From Clavelina lepadiformis (taxonomy: Eukaryota > Chordata > Ascidiacea > Aplousobranchia > Clavelinidae), in contig NC_135246.1 of assembly GCF_947623445.1 (NCBI RefSeq), positions 10,337,856-10,401,855 on the forward strand: 64,000 nt of DNA, read 5' to 3'. The notes under the pieces were generated by a model that saw nothing but the letters and a program-made list of their open reading frames with translations, did not search any database and had not been told where the DNA came from. Below are positions 51,801 to 64,000 of this stretch, piece by piece. The position numbers and the translations under genes were made by a program. The stretch's first letter is position 1, and each line of letters starts with the position of its first letter.

Positions 51801-54800
51801 TTGGGCCAATGTAATGTAGCACCTTTGCGTGTATAAAAAGCGAAAACTTATTCAGAGTCTATGTACAGTATTTATACCATGTTTACTTTATTTGCTACAT
51901 GTAATACCTGTCTGTAAGAGGAGTGATTACTAATCTTTCTGTGCAGCCTAGAAACTCGTTTTGGTAGATGAAGTCAACATCTGTGATAGAAGCAATTGTC
52001 TTGTCTCTGTCCTCATCAAAATAGAAACGACATTGCTTTTGCCAGTCGAAGTCGGTTGGACTTTTGATGTTTTTCTTAACCTAGAATGACATATAAGTCA
52101 GTGTAAGCACATGCAAGATGGCCTAAAGCGCAATGCTAACGATATGTCAGGTCAGTAACAAAAGTTGGCTGCCTTAATATTATACAGGTTGAACAGAGAC
52201 TACTCACCAGTTCATCAAAAATATCTCTTTGATGGACATGAATGGTGATAAGTGTCTCATATTTCGTCCTCTCGGTTTTCGTCAGATCTTGGGTGGTCAT
52301 GTTAATCAAGGTGTTCAGAAGGTCCAAGAAGGCCTTGTTGGTTGTTTGCATGATTTTTCGATCGTATTTTGCATTTGACAGTGCCTCTGTTGCATCTTTA
52401 GTCCAGATCAATTGAATACCCAGTACGCCAACCTATCCGTTAAACAAAATATTAAAAATATAGAATGCAGGGGCAAACATTTATATAGCTTGTGTGCTGT
52501 AAACATGTAAGCATGTGCTTGGTGTAACTAAAGATTTGGTTCATCTTCAATTCACTGCATTGCTCCATCAGTAATACAAGAATTAACCTTACCTGAGCGG
52601 GAAAGGTGTTCAGAAAATTTATAAGCATAAAGCTCGGATCTTGTATGGCCATATAAGCTGTTCGGATGATGCCGTGAACCGATAGCCTGGATTTGTCAAG
52701 CAAGTGCTGCAGCCAAATTTCTACATTGCCTTCTGCGAGTACATGTTGAACCAAGTCGATCGTTTCGCCTTCTTTGGATGATATAGCCAGTATGCGGTCG
52801 TAGATCTGCACAAGAATGTTAACAACTTATTATATTATGTAGTTCAGAACACTTCAACCTTCATGTACACTACTTCATAAGCTTACACATCGAAATCCAT
52901 TCCTAAAGCTTTTAACAAGCAAAGAAGTAAAGAACACGATAGTGTTTTGTCGCTTGGTCAACCGGAACAAATTTCCAAACGTGTATGCGGTAAATCTAAC
53001 CTTATCGTGGAATCGAACTGTCTTTATATTGTCAAAGACATTCAGTAAATGAGCCTGGATGGTGTGCGAGTCGCTGGCCTGTCCCAGAATTTCAAGCAAG
53101 GCCGGATCCGATACAAAGAAAAATCGAGGAAAAAGAAGTCGCTTCTTTTCCAGGTAACTACAGAAAAGCATTTATTAAATTTCAAGTACTGAATATAGAC
53201 ATGTAAATTACTCACTCATTAAAAGTTATCTGTAAAATGTAGTGGCTTAACTATAAATGTGGAATTAATTTTAGTTACATTATTTTGCTATTAGCAGACT
53301 AAACTTAAGAATTGAATATTAAAATATTCCTGCATATTTAATAAATATTCTGAATTTTAATAAATATCCTGAATAAATATTCCCGCATATTTATTATTAA
53401 TAAATTAGGTTAAAATAAATTGCCGACGCAACTTGAAGATTTATGTAAAAGTCGACACACCCTGTCAATGACTTCTGACACAGCTCAAGTTGCTCCAAAA
53501 GATGAGGAAGAAGCTGTTGCATGGTTTCATCGCCAACACAACATGGCACAACCTTGACGGTCTCATGTGCTCTGGTCATAATTCGAACCCAGGACTTGTC
53601 TATGTTTGAAAATCGCTTTGCTTCCTAAATTGAGCAACATGGATGTATATAAAAGAATAAATTCTGTACAAGTTCGTTGTTTGCGTTTTTAGTCTCACCA
53701 ATGTCGCATAAAGTTTACTCTCATGTAAATAACAATCAAAATGATTTTTAAAAGCAACATGGAAACACCATACAATGTTCGTATTGTGCTTTAACGCTAC
53801 TAATAGGCTCTTTCTTTTCATATTCTTATTTTTACACTTTTCTTTATATATGCCTTATTTATATTTATTTTTTTATTTTTGGTACCTTTGGCAACTGTTT
53901 AGCAATATCTCCTCCAACAAAGACAGCTTCCAAATACACCCAAAGATTCTGCACAGTCATCCAATTTTCGATAATCTCAGTGGTGTTGGTAAGATTCTGG
54001 ACCCACTTTTGGATGCGTGAACGGAACGGAGCGTTGTATCTGCAAACATATTCGAAGATAAAACTTGGACGCCATGAGTTTATAAGGGCAACGTAAACAA
54101 CAGATCCCTTACTTTTATGCCTTGACCCACAACGTGAGCTTTACCTGTTGCTCATTAAAGAGCTTAAGATCATGAGGCTGTCCTCTATAGCGGTAACTAT
54201 CTCGCTGGTGTGATCACCCCGCAACAGTAGTTCACCTCTGTTTTTGAACGATGCGAAGACGAATTCGTGACTGTCCCACTCAGCAACCACCTTGAAACAA
54301 TACATTAACATTGTTCAAGTCCAACAATGCTAACCAGCTGTTACTGAAAAGTTCTATTCACTTGTTTTAGCTTGGCTTCGATGTCTTTTTCTTTCACAGC
54401 AGCGATGCAAATGTCTTCGATGTCTTCTTTAAATTCCAGTAAGGGAGCCTCCATTATGCCACGGAGAGTAAACGCATCGTTTTCTACGTCAAAAGTGTGT
54501 TTTGTGACCTAAAACCACAACAGCGTTAGATAGCAAAGCTTTTAAACGATGATCCGATTACAGTCAGTCATAAAAGTTACAAAATGCTTTATCTTACAGC
54601 TGATATGCGTTCCCAATGTCTCTCTTTCATCGCTTTGTTCGACATGAGTTCCAACAATGGACAAGTCTCGCTAAAATCGTCAATCTTTTTCTTAAGTTCT
54701 TGGAAGGCCTGCCATTCGCGTAATCCTCTTGGCAATTTTCGACACCTATAGTGAAGAGCAAATAATAATTAAGAAGCAAAAATTTAAAGCATTATTGATC

Positions 54801-57800
54801 ACAAAGCAGCAATGTTTCAAAAACCGAGGAACCCGTACAAGATGCAACTCAAAATATTTACCTGTTTTGGAATTCACTGAGTTCATCGTTAATTTTCTCT
54901 ATGTCAATCTCAGACCACATGATGTCATAGTAACCGTTGACAGTCTCTATGACATTGTTGTAGAGACCGTAGAGTTTTTGAAGTAAGCTGAGTTGGCGAC
55001 GTATCTCATGCAACTCTGGGTAAGGTGTAATTGGAAGACCGAACAATTCTTCTCCGCCTAGAAACATGAGTTTGGCCATGACTTTTTATCTGGTAATTCT
55101 GTCATCATGATTTATGTGGTACTGTATGTGGTAAATATCGATTTACTTAAAATTAATTGTTGTTTGTAAATTTTTCTTGGCAAATGTTGGTATTGAAGTA
55201 ATTGTAATTTTTTCGTACCAGAGTATGTGTTGTACTTTCTCCAGATAGTGTCGAATCTATTCTGGAATATAATCAACCTGTCGCTGGCTTCCTGCGGAGG
55301 AACTCCCTCAACCATAGGACCATCCTTACATGCGATAAAATAAAATACATTTAGTCACAATGTCGTAACTGAAAACTATTAATCAGCTAAGAACCATTCA
55401 TACAAGTAGAAAAAACGTGCATATATGGTTACTTGAATAATGAAATGGTCCTACCTGTTGCTGTTGTAATTAATTTGACAAAAAAGACTACTCTTACCTT
55501 GTGGTAATCAGTGAAGAATGTTTTGCAGTCGCCTTGGAATTGTTCAATGTTACTTATCAATTCTCCTCTGAAATTAGGTTGTATCTCCATCAGGTGATGC
55601 TGTTGCTCAGTTGCTTGCGTAAGCACGAGCTCCAATGCGTAACGAAGCGTGTCAACTCTCTCGGATTCTTCCTTGGGCACAGCTAGATCGAACTTGTTAT
55701 GAATGCTGTAGCTCGTCTGAAAATACATTCGTCTCAAAAATGTTCAATAGGTTAAATTAGGTTATTTTGATTGGAAGAACTGTTTAACGTTAATCACAAC
55801 TCCTGCCAAACAGTACTTTCTTCTTATGTGAGTCATTTACAATTATACGAGGCAAGCTTTGCTTGCTTCTAAAGGTACAAATAGCAAGAAAAACTATTTA
55901 CCTCAATTGGTATGATGTTCATGTCGATGTCGATCTGTCGTTCCCTTATTTCCTTAAGACTTCCCATCACTATACGGATGTCATCCAGATCCTTCACAGG
56001 GCGAGTCATGCGCTTTGTGACGTCATCAATAAAAGCAAAGATTTCTTCCATTTTCGCTCGGTACTTAATGTTGCAATGCTTTCCGTAAAACGCCATCCAG
56101 TTCTTGCATTCGGTAACCAGGGCTAGCTTAAGGTCCTCTGCAAGCACCAAAGTCAGTCAGTCAATTAATTAGTTCAACCAAAGTTGTAAAAATTGCAAGG
56201 CCGCTTGTAGAAAAATAGACATCATTAGATGCCCGAAATCAGCAAGGTTTCGCACCTGTAAACAAAGCAATTGATCCCACAACTAGATACTGTGGCTCGG
56301 AGTTGATCTGATCGATGAGCATTTTGTAAGAGATGATGTTCTGCTCAAACTCATCAACGGTTGGTGACCTTTCGTGAAGATCGGCCAGCACTGTATCTTT
56401 ATCCAGCTTCCACACATGATGGTAACGTTCAAACTCCTCCAATACGCTGTGGACCTCCTAAATATTTGGCAAAGTTTCCAAAAATTACCCCTATATGCTT
56501 AGACTTGATTTTACCCGAACATGCTTATAATCATTTAGACATGGCAAAACTCACAAATAGCAAAACAACAAGACTAACCTTTGCTGTGGAATTAATGCAG
56601 CTGCATAATTGTTTGTATAACTTGCTGACATCCTTGTTTTCCCGAATCGCTTTATAGTAGTTCTTCGATTGAGTCTTGATGTCAAGGACTGCTGGTTGTG
56701 AGGTGAGCTCGACAAGAGACATCTTGCTCACACTCCTGCTCAATGACGCATTGACAAGAGAGGTTGCTCCTACAGACTTGTTTGTCTGCGTTTGTGAGGT
56801 TAGCAAGGTTCCGGATGCGAAGGTTGTCGCTGAAATGGAAGACTCGGAGAAACAGCTCACACTTCCAACGCTCTGACGTCTCTTATCCCCTGCCGTGTTG
56901 CTTTTCTGATTCGATGAATTATTACTAATGTTATGTAAGATCGGTTTAATTAATAAACTAAGCGCAATACATTACAGTTGATAAAATGTCTTTATAAAAT
57001 GTGGTAGATTGTATTTCTCCATGCATGACAGCAATGCTTACTGGAGATATGCGTTCCTTGTTCCATTGCGACACCCCACGCATAACCAGCAATATGTATT
57101 CTGCCGCACGAGTGATAGCAAGTTGCACTTCTTCCAGTTTCGGGCTCATTCCGATTTGCGGAATCGCCAACACCGCGTTTGACCGGAGAAGTGGAACCAG
57201 TCGTGAACTGGACTTACCATGAACTTGGGTACTCGTACCAGCTGTAAAGCATGATGCTATATTTCAAATCTTTTTATCTTCACGAGGCTTTAATTTTTAC
57301 TGCGTAACATTCCGTTATTAAAATACTACCATAATGTAACTATATTAAACAAAATATTTCTCATAAGCATTAATTTAAGAGGCGAATCGATGAGTTGCTG
57401 AGTAAAATAGAAGCTTTACGCTTTACAAAATTCTAACAGCTTACAGATATATCTTTGCAAGCTGGGTGATATGATGCGTTTACGTAGGGCTTCCAAAGTG
57501 CTTTTGATCACTTTCAAAAGAGCGTCAATGTTTCGGTGGTTGAAATAGCAAAGCAGTTCCCTAAGAAAATAGATCAATTCTTATTAATGTATTTTGAAAA
57601 ATGTTAGTGCTTCTACAAACCAATGCATCGTTACAAAAATATAAATGCAGCAATCTTACACTGCTGCAGAAATTCAAGTTTAAATTCCAAATCAACTTAC
57701 TTGGCTTCTTCTTCCATTATCTGCACAATATCTTTCTTCCCCTTTTTACGAGCACTTGCACCACGTGACACAGGGGTTATCGATGATGACCGATTAATTG

Positions 57801-60800
57801 GCGGGCTTGGTGACCCATCCTGTACAGTATCATCAACATCCTGAAAGGTTTGAAATATAATAAACTCAAAATAAAAGGTGAGTTTAAATGGTTGGAATGT
57901 TCAAATGGTGGACCAAGCTAGTGCGAACGCTTCGTTACCTGGTTTTCTGATTTCTGTCCACCAAAATCAAGAAGCATATCAATTAATTCATTAGTTGCTT
58001 CCTCTACAAGTTTGGACTTTGTTTGAAGTGTTATAGCTCCTGTTGTACACAGATCCTAAAACGTGGAAACACAAATTTTTTTGAGATGCGAAAGAGACGT
58101 TGCACGAAATTTAAATACCAAAAACTAAAAATTAACGTTTCTAAAATATTTTATATTTTACTGCCAGTTATAATTTTTATAAGCACTCAAGAAAGTCAGT
58201 ATATACCTTAGTGGCTTGCACAAAATCAGTGATAGTCATTGGCTGGTCTGTTGGAAGCTCAACCAACTTGGTTTTCGCCATATCGGCAAGGACGGCTTCG
58301 ATGCGGAATTCGACAAGGTCGGTGACTCGATCCAAAAGCAAATCCAGTTCAGCTAAAATAATTACAAAAAGCACATCACGAACCGACGCCTTGTAACAAA
58401 TCTGCAGAGGTTTTCTTCATACCACGTCGTCTAACATCAAAGGTGCAACAGGTTGAGCATACCAAGAGCCTGGTGGGCGTCTTCAATGTATCGATCGATC
58501 CTAACACTGGTCCAGCTTAGCACGGTGAGACCTGGTTCTAGAGCATCGTCCAACTTTGCTACGTGTGGACCCATCATTGGTTCTATGGCTGGAAGTATCT
58601 TCCGTCGCACTCGAAGATTTTCGTTCAAGAGATGCTACAGTATGATGTTTTAACAATCCATTTAGGCTCATTTGTATAAGGCTACAACGGCATTGCCGAA
58701 ATGAAGGGTATAACAAACGCTGTAACCCTAAAACCTAATCAGTGGGTAGATCGTACAACTAACACGAAACAACAAAATACACTCACGTTCAACTTGTTGC
58801 TATGGTCCTTCAGTTGTGCTTGTTTCTGTTGAATCTTCACAGCAGTCAACGGTATGTCCAGGTCCAGTCTTCTCATGCAATCAGTTTCTTTAATCAGAGT
58901 GAGGATCATCGGATCGAAGTTGACGTAAAGTTCATTAGTGTCAGGATGGCGAACCAGAAGTGAAGCTTGAAGACCTACGTGAATATTTATAAAAATAAAA
59001 GCCTGGAAAGCTTGAAAGTATTACCAACCAAACATTTTAATAGTATGCAGCAGTATACTGAGCTTTGAAAATACCAAGAAAATATCAAAATATAATTTCC
59101 ATGCAATCAAATGAAAATCGATAAAACATAACGTACCGGCTTTAGCGTTGTCAACCTGTCGAATCCAGCCTCTGTGGTAGAGAACTTCAAATTCGAGTAA
59201 CACCTTTGCCACTTTGTTGTAGTTCCTGATGATGCGTTTTGCTTCAGATCCCTTTAAAAGATGCGGAGCCTCCTGCTGGAAGAGGTCCATCGGTTCTTGG
59301 ATCCTCCGATACAACTGTCTCGCCCACATAATCTTCCCTAAGACATGATAAAAAGAGAAGTGTTGAAAAGGTGAACACCGACCGGTGAAAATGATTTCAA
59401 CTTCAACAGTGATTATTGCCGATTTAGGATGAGGCTGCACGTCGAAAGATTATAACTCAAACCTGCTATAGGTGGAGTATCCCTGGGAATTGAAGGTTCG
59501 TTACGTTGTTTGGTGTATATCCTTGAAATAGCATCCACGTCTCGTCCGTAATTGGACAAAATATTCTGATATTTCTCCTCGATGTTTAAGTCAGGGATGT
59601 CCAGCCTAATAAAAACGTGGCGTCGTATTAAAAACAGTACAAACAAGATTATTATGCTTGTATAGAAAAAAGATTTTATAATTCAAGCGGAATCTCGTCG
59701 AAATACCTTTCAAACTTTCTCAGTAGCAAAACCGCACTGGCTGTGGTGTAAAGTCTCTCAAACTTTTGATTAATAAATGCAATAATTTGGTTGTGAAGGT
59801 CGTTAATGTTGTTGTTGAAATCGTCAAAATCATTGTCAAAGTCTGCATGTCGTTGATCAAGCGCGTTGTAAGGCTTTTTGCGCATGTTAGTAACAATTAC
59901 CTAAACAGAGAGGTACTATTCGGATATGAAGAATGTAATTTGTAACTTAGTGAAGAAAAATATTCTAAAAAGTGATCAGCACTGTACCTGATATTTTCCA
60001 ACCATTGGTTCCAATCCTTCAATTTTTGATTTTTCAAGAGCTGAGTATACTCGTATTGTGTCAAACATGCTGAGAATTTTTTGCAGCCTTCTTTCAAACG
60101 CGACAAACTTGCCAAAGATTAACATCTCGCTTACGTCGAAGTTTCTCTCGTTTGGAGTTTCCTCCAGGCGCTGTTTGGTTTTTTGAAAGCATTTCTGATA
60201 TTCCTACACGGGAAAATAATGATGAAACCATGTTCATTTAACAAAATTTTCTTTTAAAAGAGATGGATTTCTGACTGAGATACGTATAGGCAAAAGTGAA
60301 TGACAAGAACTGGAAAACAAAAAAGACAAGGAACTTCTATTAGAAGATCCGAAAAAGCTAACTAGGCCCAGTATATGGAAACACGACTTCCAACTCTCTA
60401 TATTCATTAAATATCAACGCTTTAAATTTGCCATTGGCAACTCAACGTGTGGCTATCAGTGGCGAGTACAAACTTGCCAATGAATGAGTTCATAAGGCGA
60501 AGTCGTATATTTTCTGCGCTATGTAACACTTAAGTAAATAACAGACGTAGTTTTATTGACTTTTCTAGCTAACATTTTATTAAGTCAACACCAGCAAACC
60601 GTTATGCCCGTCGCTAATGGCAACCTAAATCCTTTTGACGCCGACGCTCAGTCATGAATGAGCGCAGCAACGCTTTGAAAAACGGAAAGAATAACGCAGT
60701 AACTACCCTCCTGTATGATGTCGCGTTCGTACAGAATATAATAAACCTGATGGTTGTTTTACGTTACTAAGCTCAGTATTCAACATTAGGGCACTTTACG

Positions 60801-63547
60801 TCTTTAACTAACACAACTAGCAGTTAAAAAAATAATAGCAGGTGTTTGCAAAGTATTCGATGTTTCTGTACACTCCAAAACAAAAATTATGAGTTTTAGA
60901 TGGATTTATATATATATTCGTACCTGGTTAAGCCGGACGCAGGCTTCCAGCTTCTCGATGGCCTCAGCGCGGGGTAGCTCCCATATCGTATCTACGCCGT
61001 CATTGGAAATATAAGATTTGCAGCTGGAAACCATTTGATTTGTTACCTGTAATATGTGCGACAAATTTAATTACTATATAGCTTGCCGATAGCCGCTCCA
61101 ACTTTGATTCCAACTGTTTTAGTTTTTATTGACAAGAAGATTAAGGCAAAGCGTTTATCTTTTGTTTTATTACAATAAAAATTACTCTTTTGGTCCAAAA
61201 ATTGGCGAGCTACTAAGTTAAACGTAACTTTCGTAAGGTTGAGCTGCATTGTACATACAACGTGATTGCAATAAGTGCCAAAAAAGATATAAACGTTTTA
61301 CTAAATAAAGGCTAACATGAGCAAAAGCTAAAAGGCTAACATTAAGTTAAACGTAAAATTTCTTATTGAAAATTTACTTCAAGAAGATAGGGAGAAACAA
61401 ATTCTTACTTTTAAAAACAACGAAGTCATCTTTTCCGATGTGTTATAGTATCTACTGATGCTGTGGATCATTCGAATGGCATTGATCAAATGTGGCACTG
61501 CATCGACCATGCCAATAGGATCACTGCAAATATTTTACAAACAGTTCAATATTACTTCGACATTTCATACTGCATAATGTACATTAATTGTCAGCACACC
61601 TACCAGTTGTATAGTGGATCGCAGAACTTCTCCAATGTCTGAAGATACTTCACATTATCTTTTGCCTCGTTAGCAACGTCCGTTATACGAGCGTCGAGCT
61701 CACGCCACACCTAAAGTATTGAACGAAAATTTTTAAACATTATTTTCTAAAACTGTTATAAACAATGAAGAAATATATCGTTTTCCTGTGCGAGCATGTA
61801 TTTAACAAACGTATTTTAATTCATAACAGTATTTTCTGCAAAGATAATGAGACCATCATCACACTTGTCAACAATATCTAGTTATAGAGCAACTATTGCT
61901 TGTTAACAAACGAAAATGAGGAGTTTAGAAAAAACGTCTGTATAAACATACTATAAAATTAAAAAACACAAACCGGAATAAGTTTCGATTTAGCAAGATG
62001 AAGAATTCCAAGGACAGCCCTAACTCGCTGACTCTTCAGTTGTTCCAGAAGGAAGTTGAATTTCGATGTCCTCCTCTTCCAATGATCCAGCTCTGCTCTG
62101 GGACCAATGTTGTCTGCTTCCCTACGCAGTTGCTCTCCCTCCGCCAAAACCTGTTTAAATTAAATGAAAAATAAAAAAAAAAGATAAACTATATTATACT
62201 ATTATTATACTTCATACACATTTTTTTCTTGTCTGTACTCACCTGCTGGATCTGTTTTATCCAAACTTTCATGCAATTCTCCACAAGTTCCAAGGTTTCT
62301 GTGGAGGCGGCTGCTTCTGCGTATTCAGCCGGACCGTGAAGTTCACCGAAGTTGATATCGTGACATTCCTGCACAAGGAAAGTTTGAAATTATGTCTTTT
62401 CAACAATCAGTACCTATCCTGCCTATCTAAGATATGAGGCGTTACCTGAAGCATAACTTTCTCCCCCAAGCTTTCTCTTGATCCAGAGAGCACTCCCACA
62501 AATGATTCGAGTCCATTCAAAAATTGTTTCTTTAGCACTTCGCCCTGGGGAGTCTTGGAGAGTTCTCCCCATCCTGACTTATTTGCTTTGAGAGCAGGGA
62601 TGTATATCTGACCCAGCATCTTCTCGATCGCATACAGGACTCCACCCTCCCTGGCGTCCATCTGCTGCATATTTACTTCCTGAAAACCCGGAAGTATAAT
62701 TGTATCATTTCCTGAACAAGTTGAATTGATGGGAAATTAAATATTTGCCATTGACAAGTTCGTAGTAGGAAGAAGTAGTGGGAATAACGTTAACATTGAG
62801 AAGTTCTTACCCTGTGAATGTTTTCTGGGGTGATGGGCTTATCTCGGTTGGTACGCAAGAAGAAAACGCATTGCCCTGTTAATGCCTGGTCGGTACCATC
62901 CGTGATAAACAACTTCATTCGATTAGACCGGGGAGAGAAGGGCTTGTTGTCTGATCGTCCTAACTGAAGATAGCAGGCCGCTGAAAAAAACGATCGATCT
63001 CTAAATTGCAAAGGGCCATGACAACTCCAGTCTCTATCGGAAGGAACTTAAGCATACAATCGCATTAAGCAAACTAAACATCAAAACTTGACTATATTTA
63101 TATCATTCCAACCAGCAAATCCCATAATACATTGACAAAAACCAAAGATACAAGAATTTACGATAGGACGCAATTGATAAAAGCGCTTAAAAACTTTCAG
63201 CTTTGAAATAAGCCTCCATACGCCGATGTTACGTCATACCTCCTTCGATGCGAATAGCTTCCGCTTCCTGATAATAGAACATCAGTTTAGCTTTCCCTTT
63301 CGGAGCAAAAAACGAGTCAATCTCAACTAAATGATGTCCTTCCAGCATGGCATCCTCCACATCGATTCTATTAAACAGACACGTTGGCGTCAAAACCTGA
63401 TACTTTAAGTTTAAAATAATATCCGTGCACAGTAGTTATCTTGGACCTTTCCAATCTCAAAGCGCGGGTGATGGCTTCGATGATGTATTCATGCCGAGCG
63501 TCCAAGTGTGCCCTTTTCGATTCCTTCTCTTCCTTCATCTTTTGCTG
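37428..63547 (-). CDS. Axonemal outer-arm dynein heavy chain, DNAH5/DNAH8 type (5' end missing)
   Basis: About 85 exons on the - strand, read right to left, encode nearly the whole of a heavy chain of the usual ~4600 residues. The first exon seen, about 63447-63547 ([16 protein letters not shown]), matches the region about 20 residues from the N-terminus of vertebrate DNAH5, so only a short leader is missing, probably in an exon beyond the right edge. The last exon ends [11 protein letters not shown] and a TAA at 37428-37430. The order is stem, linker, AAA1-AAA4, stalk with microtubule-binding tip, AAA5-AAA6 and C-terminal domain, all present. I saw no in-frame stop or lost frame in any exon read. 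The protein is the ATP-driven motor of ciliary and flagellar outer arms; loss of DNAH5 in humans stops cilia. Sequence is closest to the DNAH5/8 pair (for example [17 protein letters not shown] and the C-terminus); whether it is pro-orthologous to both is inference. It is convergent with the tyrosine aminotransferase gene. Confidence 0.95.
42002..42017. repeat. (TA)n microsatellite
   Basis: An uninterrupted run of eight TA units in a dynein intron. Confidence 0.8.
42945..44953 (-). other. Dynein stalk and microtubule-binding tip
   Basis: Exons at about 44769-44953 and 44460-44661 encode the outgoing coiled coil ([39 protein letters not shown]). Exons at 44092-44290 and 43792-43960 encode the globular tip ([33 protein letters not shown]). 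Exons at 43501-43622 and 42945-43163 encode the returning coiled coil ([19 protein letters not shown]) and the start of AAA5 ([19 protein letters not shown]). The coiled-coil heptads look intact. Confidence 0.9.
45162..46898 (-). other. Dynein AAA4
   Basis: Exons at about 46696-46898, 46388-46527, 46181-46320, 45899-46035, 45686-45811, 45422-45580 and 45162-45280. The P-loop GVGGSGKQ is split by an intron after GVG. The exon at 46181-46320 is easy to miss because a longer open frame covers it on the other strand, but it has a CAG acceptor and GTAAGA donor and reads [20 protein letters not shown] in frame. Confidence 0.9.
46974..49035 (-). other. Dynein AAA3
   Basis: Exons at about 48893-49035, 48617-48733, 48388-48521, 48187-48298, 47943-48068, 47722-47813, 47468-47636, 47168-47304 and 46974-47091. 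The P-loop GEQGTAKT is split by the intron between 48388 and 48298. [19 protein letters not shown] carries the Walker B acidic pair, and [20 protein letters not shown] the sensor region. AAA3 is the regulatory nucleotide site. Confidence 0.9.
49157..50958 (-). other. Dynein AAA2
   Basis: Exons at about 50865-50958, 50556-50742, 50234-50444, 49824-50034, 49432-49644 and 49157-49268. The P-loop GPSGGGKT is at 50270-50293. [26 protein letters not shown] and [20 protein letters not shown] follow. In dyneins AAA2 binds nucleotide but is generally thought not to hydrolyse it. Confidence 0.9.
51032..52081 (-). other. Dynein AAA1, main ATPase site
   Basis: Exons at about 51909-52081, 51643-51821, 51404-51553 and 51032-51188. 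The P-loop GPAGTGKT lies at 51744-51767 within one exon, and the Walker B segment [11 protein letters not shown] follows in the next. The sensor segment [19 protein letters not shown] is complete. All catalytic residues expected at the main hydrolysis site are present. Confidence 0.95.
52200..56920 (-). other. Dynein stem, distal part, and linker (DHC_N2 region)
   Basis: Exons at about 56579-56911, 56257-56457, 55901-56138, 55499-55717, 55220-55325, 54862-55060, 54598-54748, 54360-54509, 54147-54291, 53885-54038, 53458-53624, 53000-53160, 52593-52806 and 52207-52434. The first holds a Ser/Thr-rich low-complexity run before [17 protein letters not shown]. The rest is highly conserved: [53 protein letters not shown] and [14 protein letters not shown]. 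The linker is the lever that swings across the motor ring during the power stroke. Confidence 0.9.
57000..63547 (-). other. Dynein stem, N-terminal part (DHC_N1 region)
   Basis: Exons at about 63447-63547, 63245-63368, 62810-62985, 62445-62680, 62243-62367, 61972-62150, 61610-61712, 61408-61525, 60924-61048, 59990-60205, 59700-59900, 59462-59605, 59137-59339, 58785-58976, 58450-58635, 58205-58352, 57938-58056, 57700-57840, 57445-57558 and 57030-57240. They form the tail that pairs with other heavy chains and binds intermediate chains. Recognisable pieces include [55 protein letters not shown] and [18 protein letters not shown]. The exon at 57700-57840 is a low-complexity Ser/Pro and basic insert ([18 protein letters not shown]), a site that is also variable in vertebrate DNAH5. 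Confidence 0.85.
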
Positions 63548-64000
63548 CAAAAATAAATGAAAATGTTATTGGAAGGGTCTTTATTTTAACTCGGACGTCA
63601 GAGTAATCCAACTCTGTAAAAGGAATCCTTCTTAAAATCAGTTTTTTAAATACTGTTGCACAAACCCTCAAACTTATGTGAAAATAGTAATGCAATTATT
63701 CCGGTGTCGGTGTTTTTACGCGTTCCTATTAGAAGCAACCATAAATTCAGATTTTTGTTAAGAAGTAGTTCTGCAGGGTTGTATTTAATAAAAGGATTTA
63801 CACAATCCAGGCGCCCTCAGGAATCACAGAGAACAAGATAATTTCAGAAAAGATTAACGATTTTAACGAAAAATATAAAAGGATTTTCCAGAAGTGGGTG
63901 CATGTGGTTTTACAGAGTTACTTGTAAACCACAAACAACATTTTAAGATGAATTGTCTCTTTAAGTATACTTCGCTGGTACACAAGTGCTCTTCAAGTTT

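Noticed and set aside
63548-64000. First exon of the dynein gene
   Set aside because: I looked for an ATG-bearing exon with a usable donor and found none that matches the expected N-terminal leader; the ATG near 63540 could be a start but the homologous chain extends further.

Overview
The window is eukaryotic, AT-rich nuclear DNA from an animal. Genes are split into many short exons with GT-AG introns, and there are no operons or bacterial signals. The gene content (a SPI/PU.1-type ETS factor, a tyrosine aminotransferase and a DNAH5/DNAH8-type outer-arm dynein) and the compact layout point to a deuterostome. An ascidian tunicate is my best guess, but that is inference; no sequence here names the species.

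Layout, left to right. The 3' part of a small gene with two PH domains is on the + strand (63-840). It is followed by a SPI-family ETS transcription factor gene in three exons (4008-9086, +). An NHL/beta-propeller-like gene lies at 11109-12247 (-), apparently broken by one frameshift. Four more double-PH genes follow on the - strand (13631-15007, 16118-17562, 18493-19549, 20977-22204). The second of these is a pseudogene carrying a 327-bp hAT-type MITE in an intron. An intergenic stretch of about 4.9 kb holds a candidate SINE. A complete 11-exon tyrosine aminotransferase gene is at 27140-31517 (+). Downstream lies an inverted, broken partial copy of that gene (about 32900-33590, -), then a roughly 450-bp TTAA-flanked MITE (33733-34189). 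From 37428 to about 63547 on the - strand is a huge gene of about 85 exons for an axonemal outer-arm dynein heavy chain. Its 3' end is complete; its first exon(s) appear to lie beyond the right edge.

The genes do not form one pathway. The most distinctive local feature is the double-PH family: five copies with the same exon design, the phases at the two PH-coding junctions kept in every copy where they can be seen, exon 4 exactly 320 nt in two copies, and one copy decaying. The second is the inverted tyrosine aminotransferase copy, whose middle ~250 bp (intron included) is nearly identical to the working gene while the neighbouring exon has diverged strongly, which looks like local gene conversion. 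All identities quoted were judged by eye; no alignment or database search was run.
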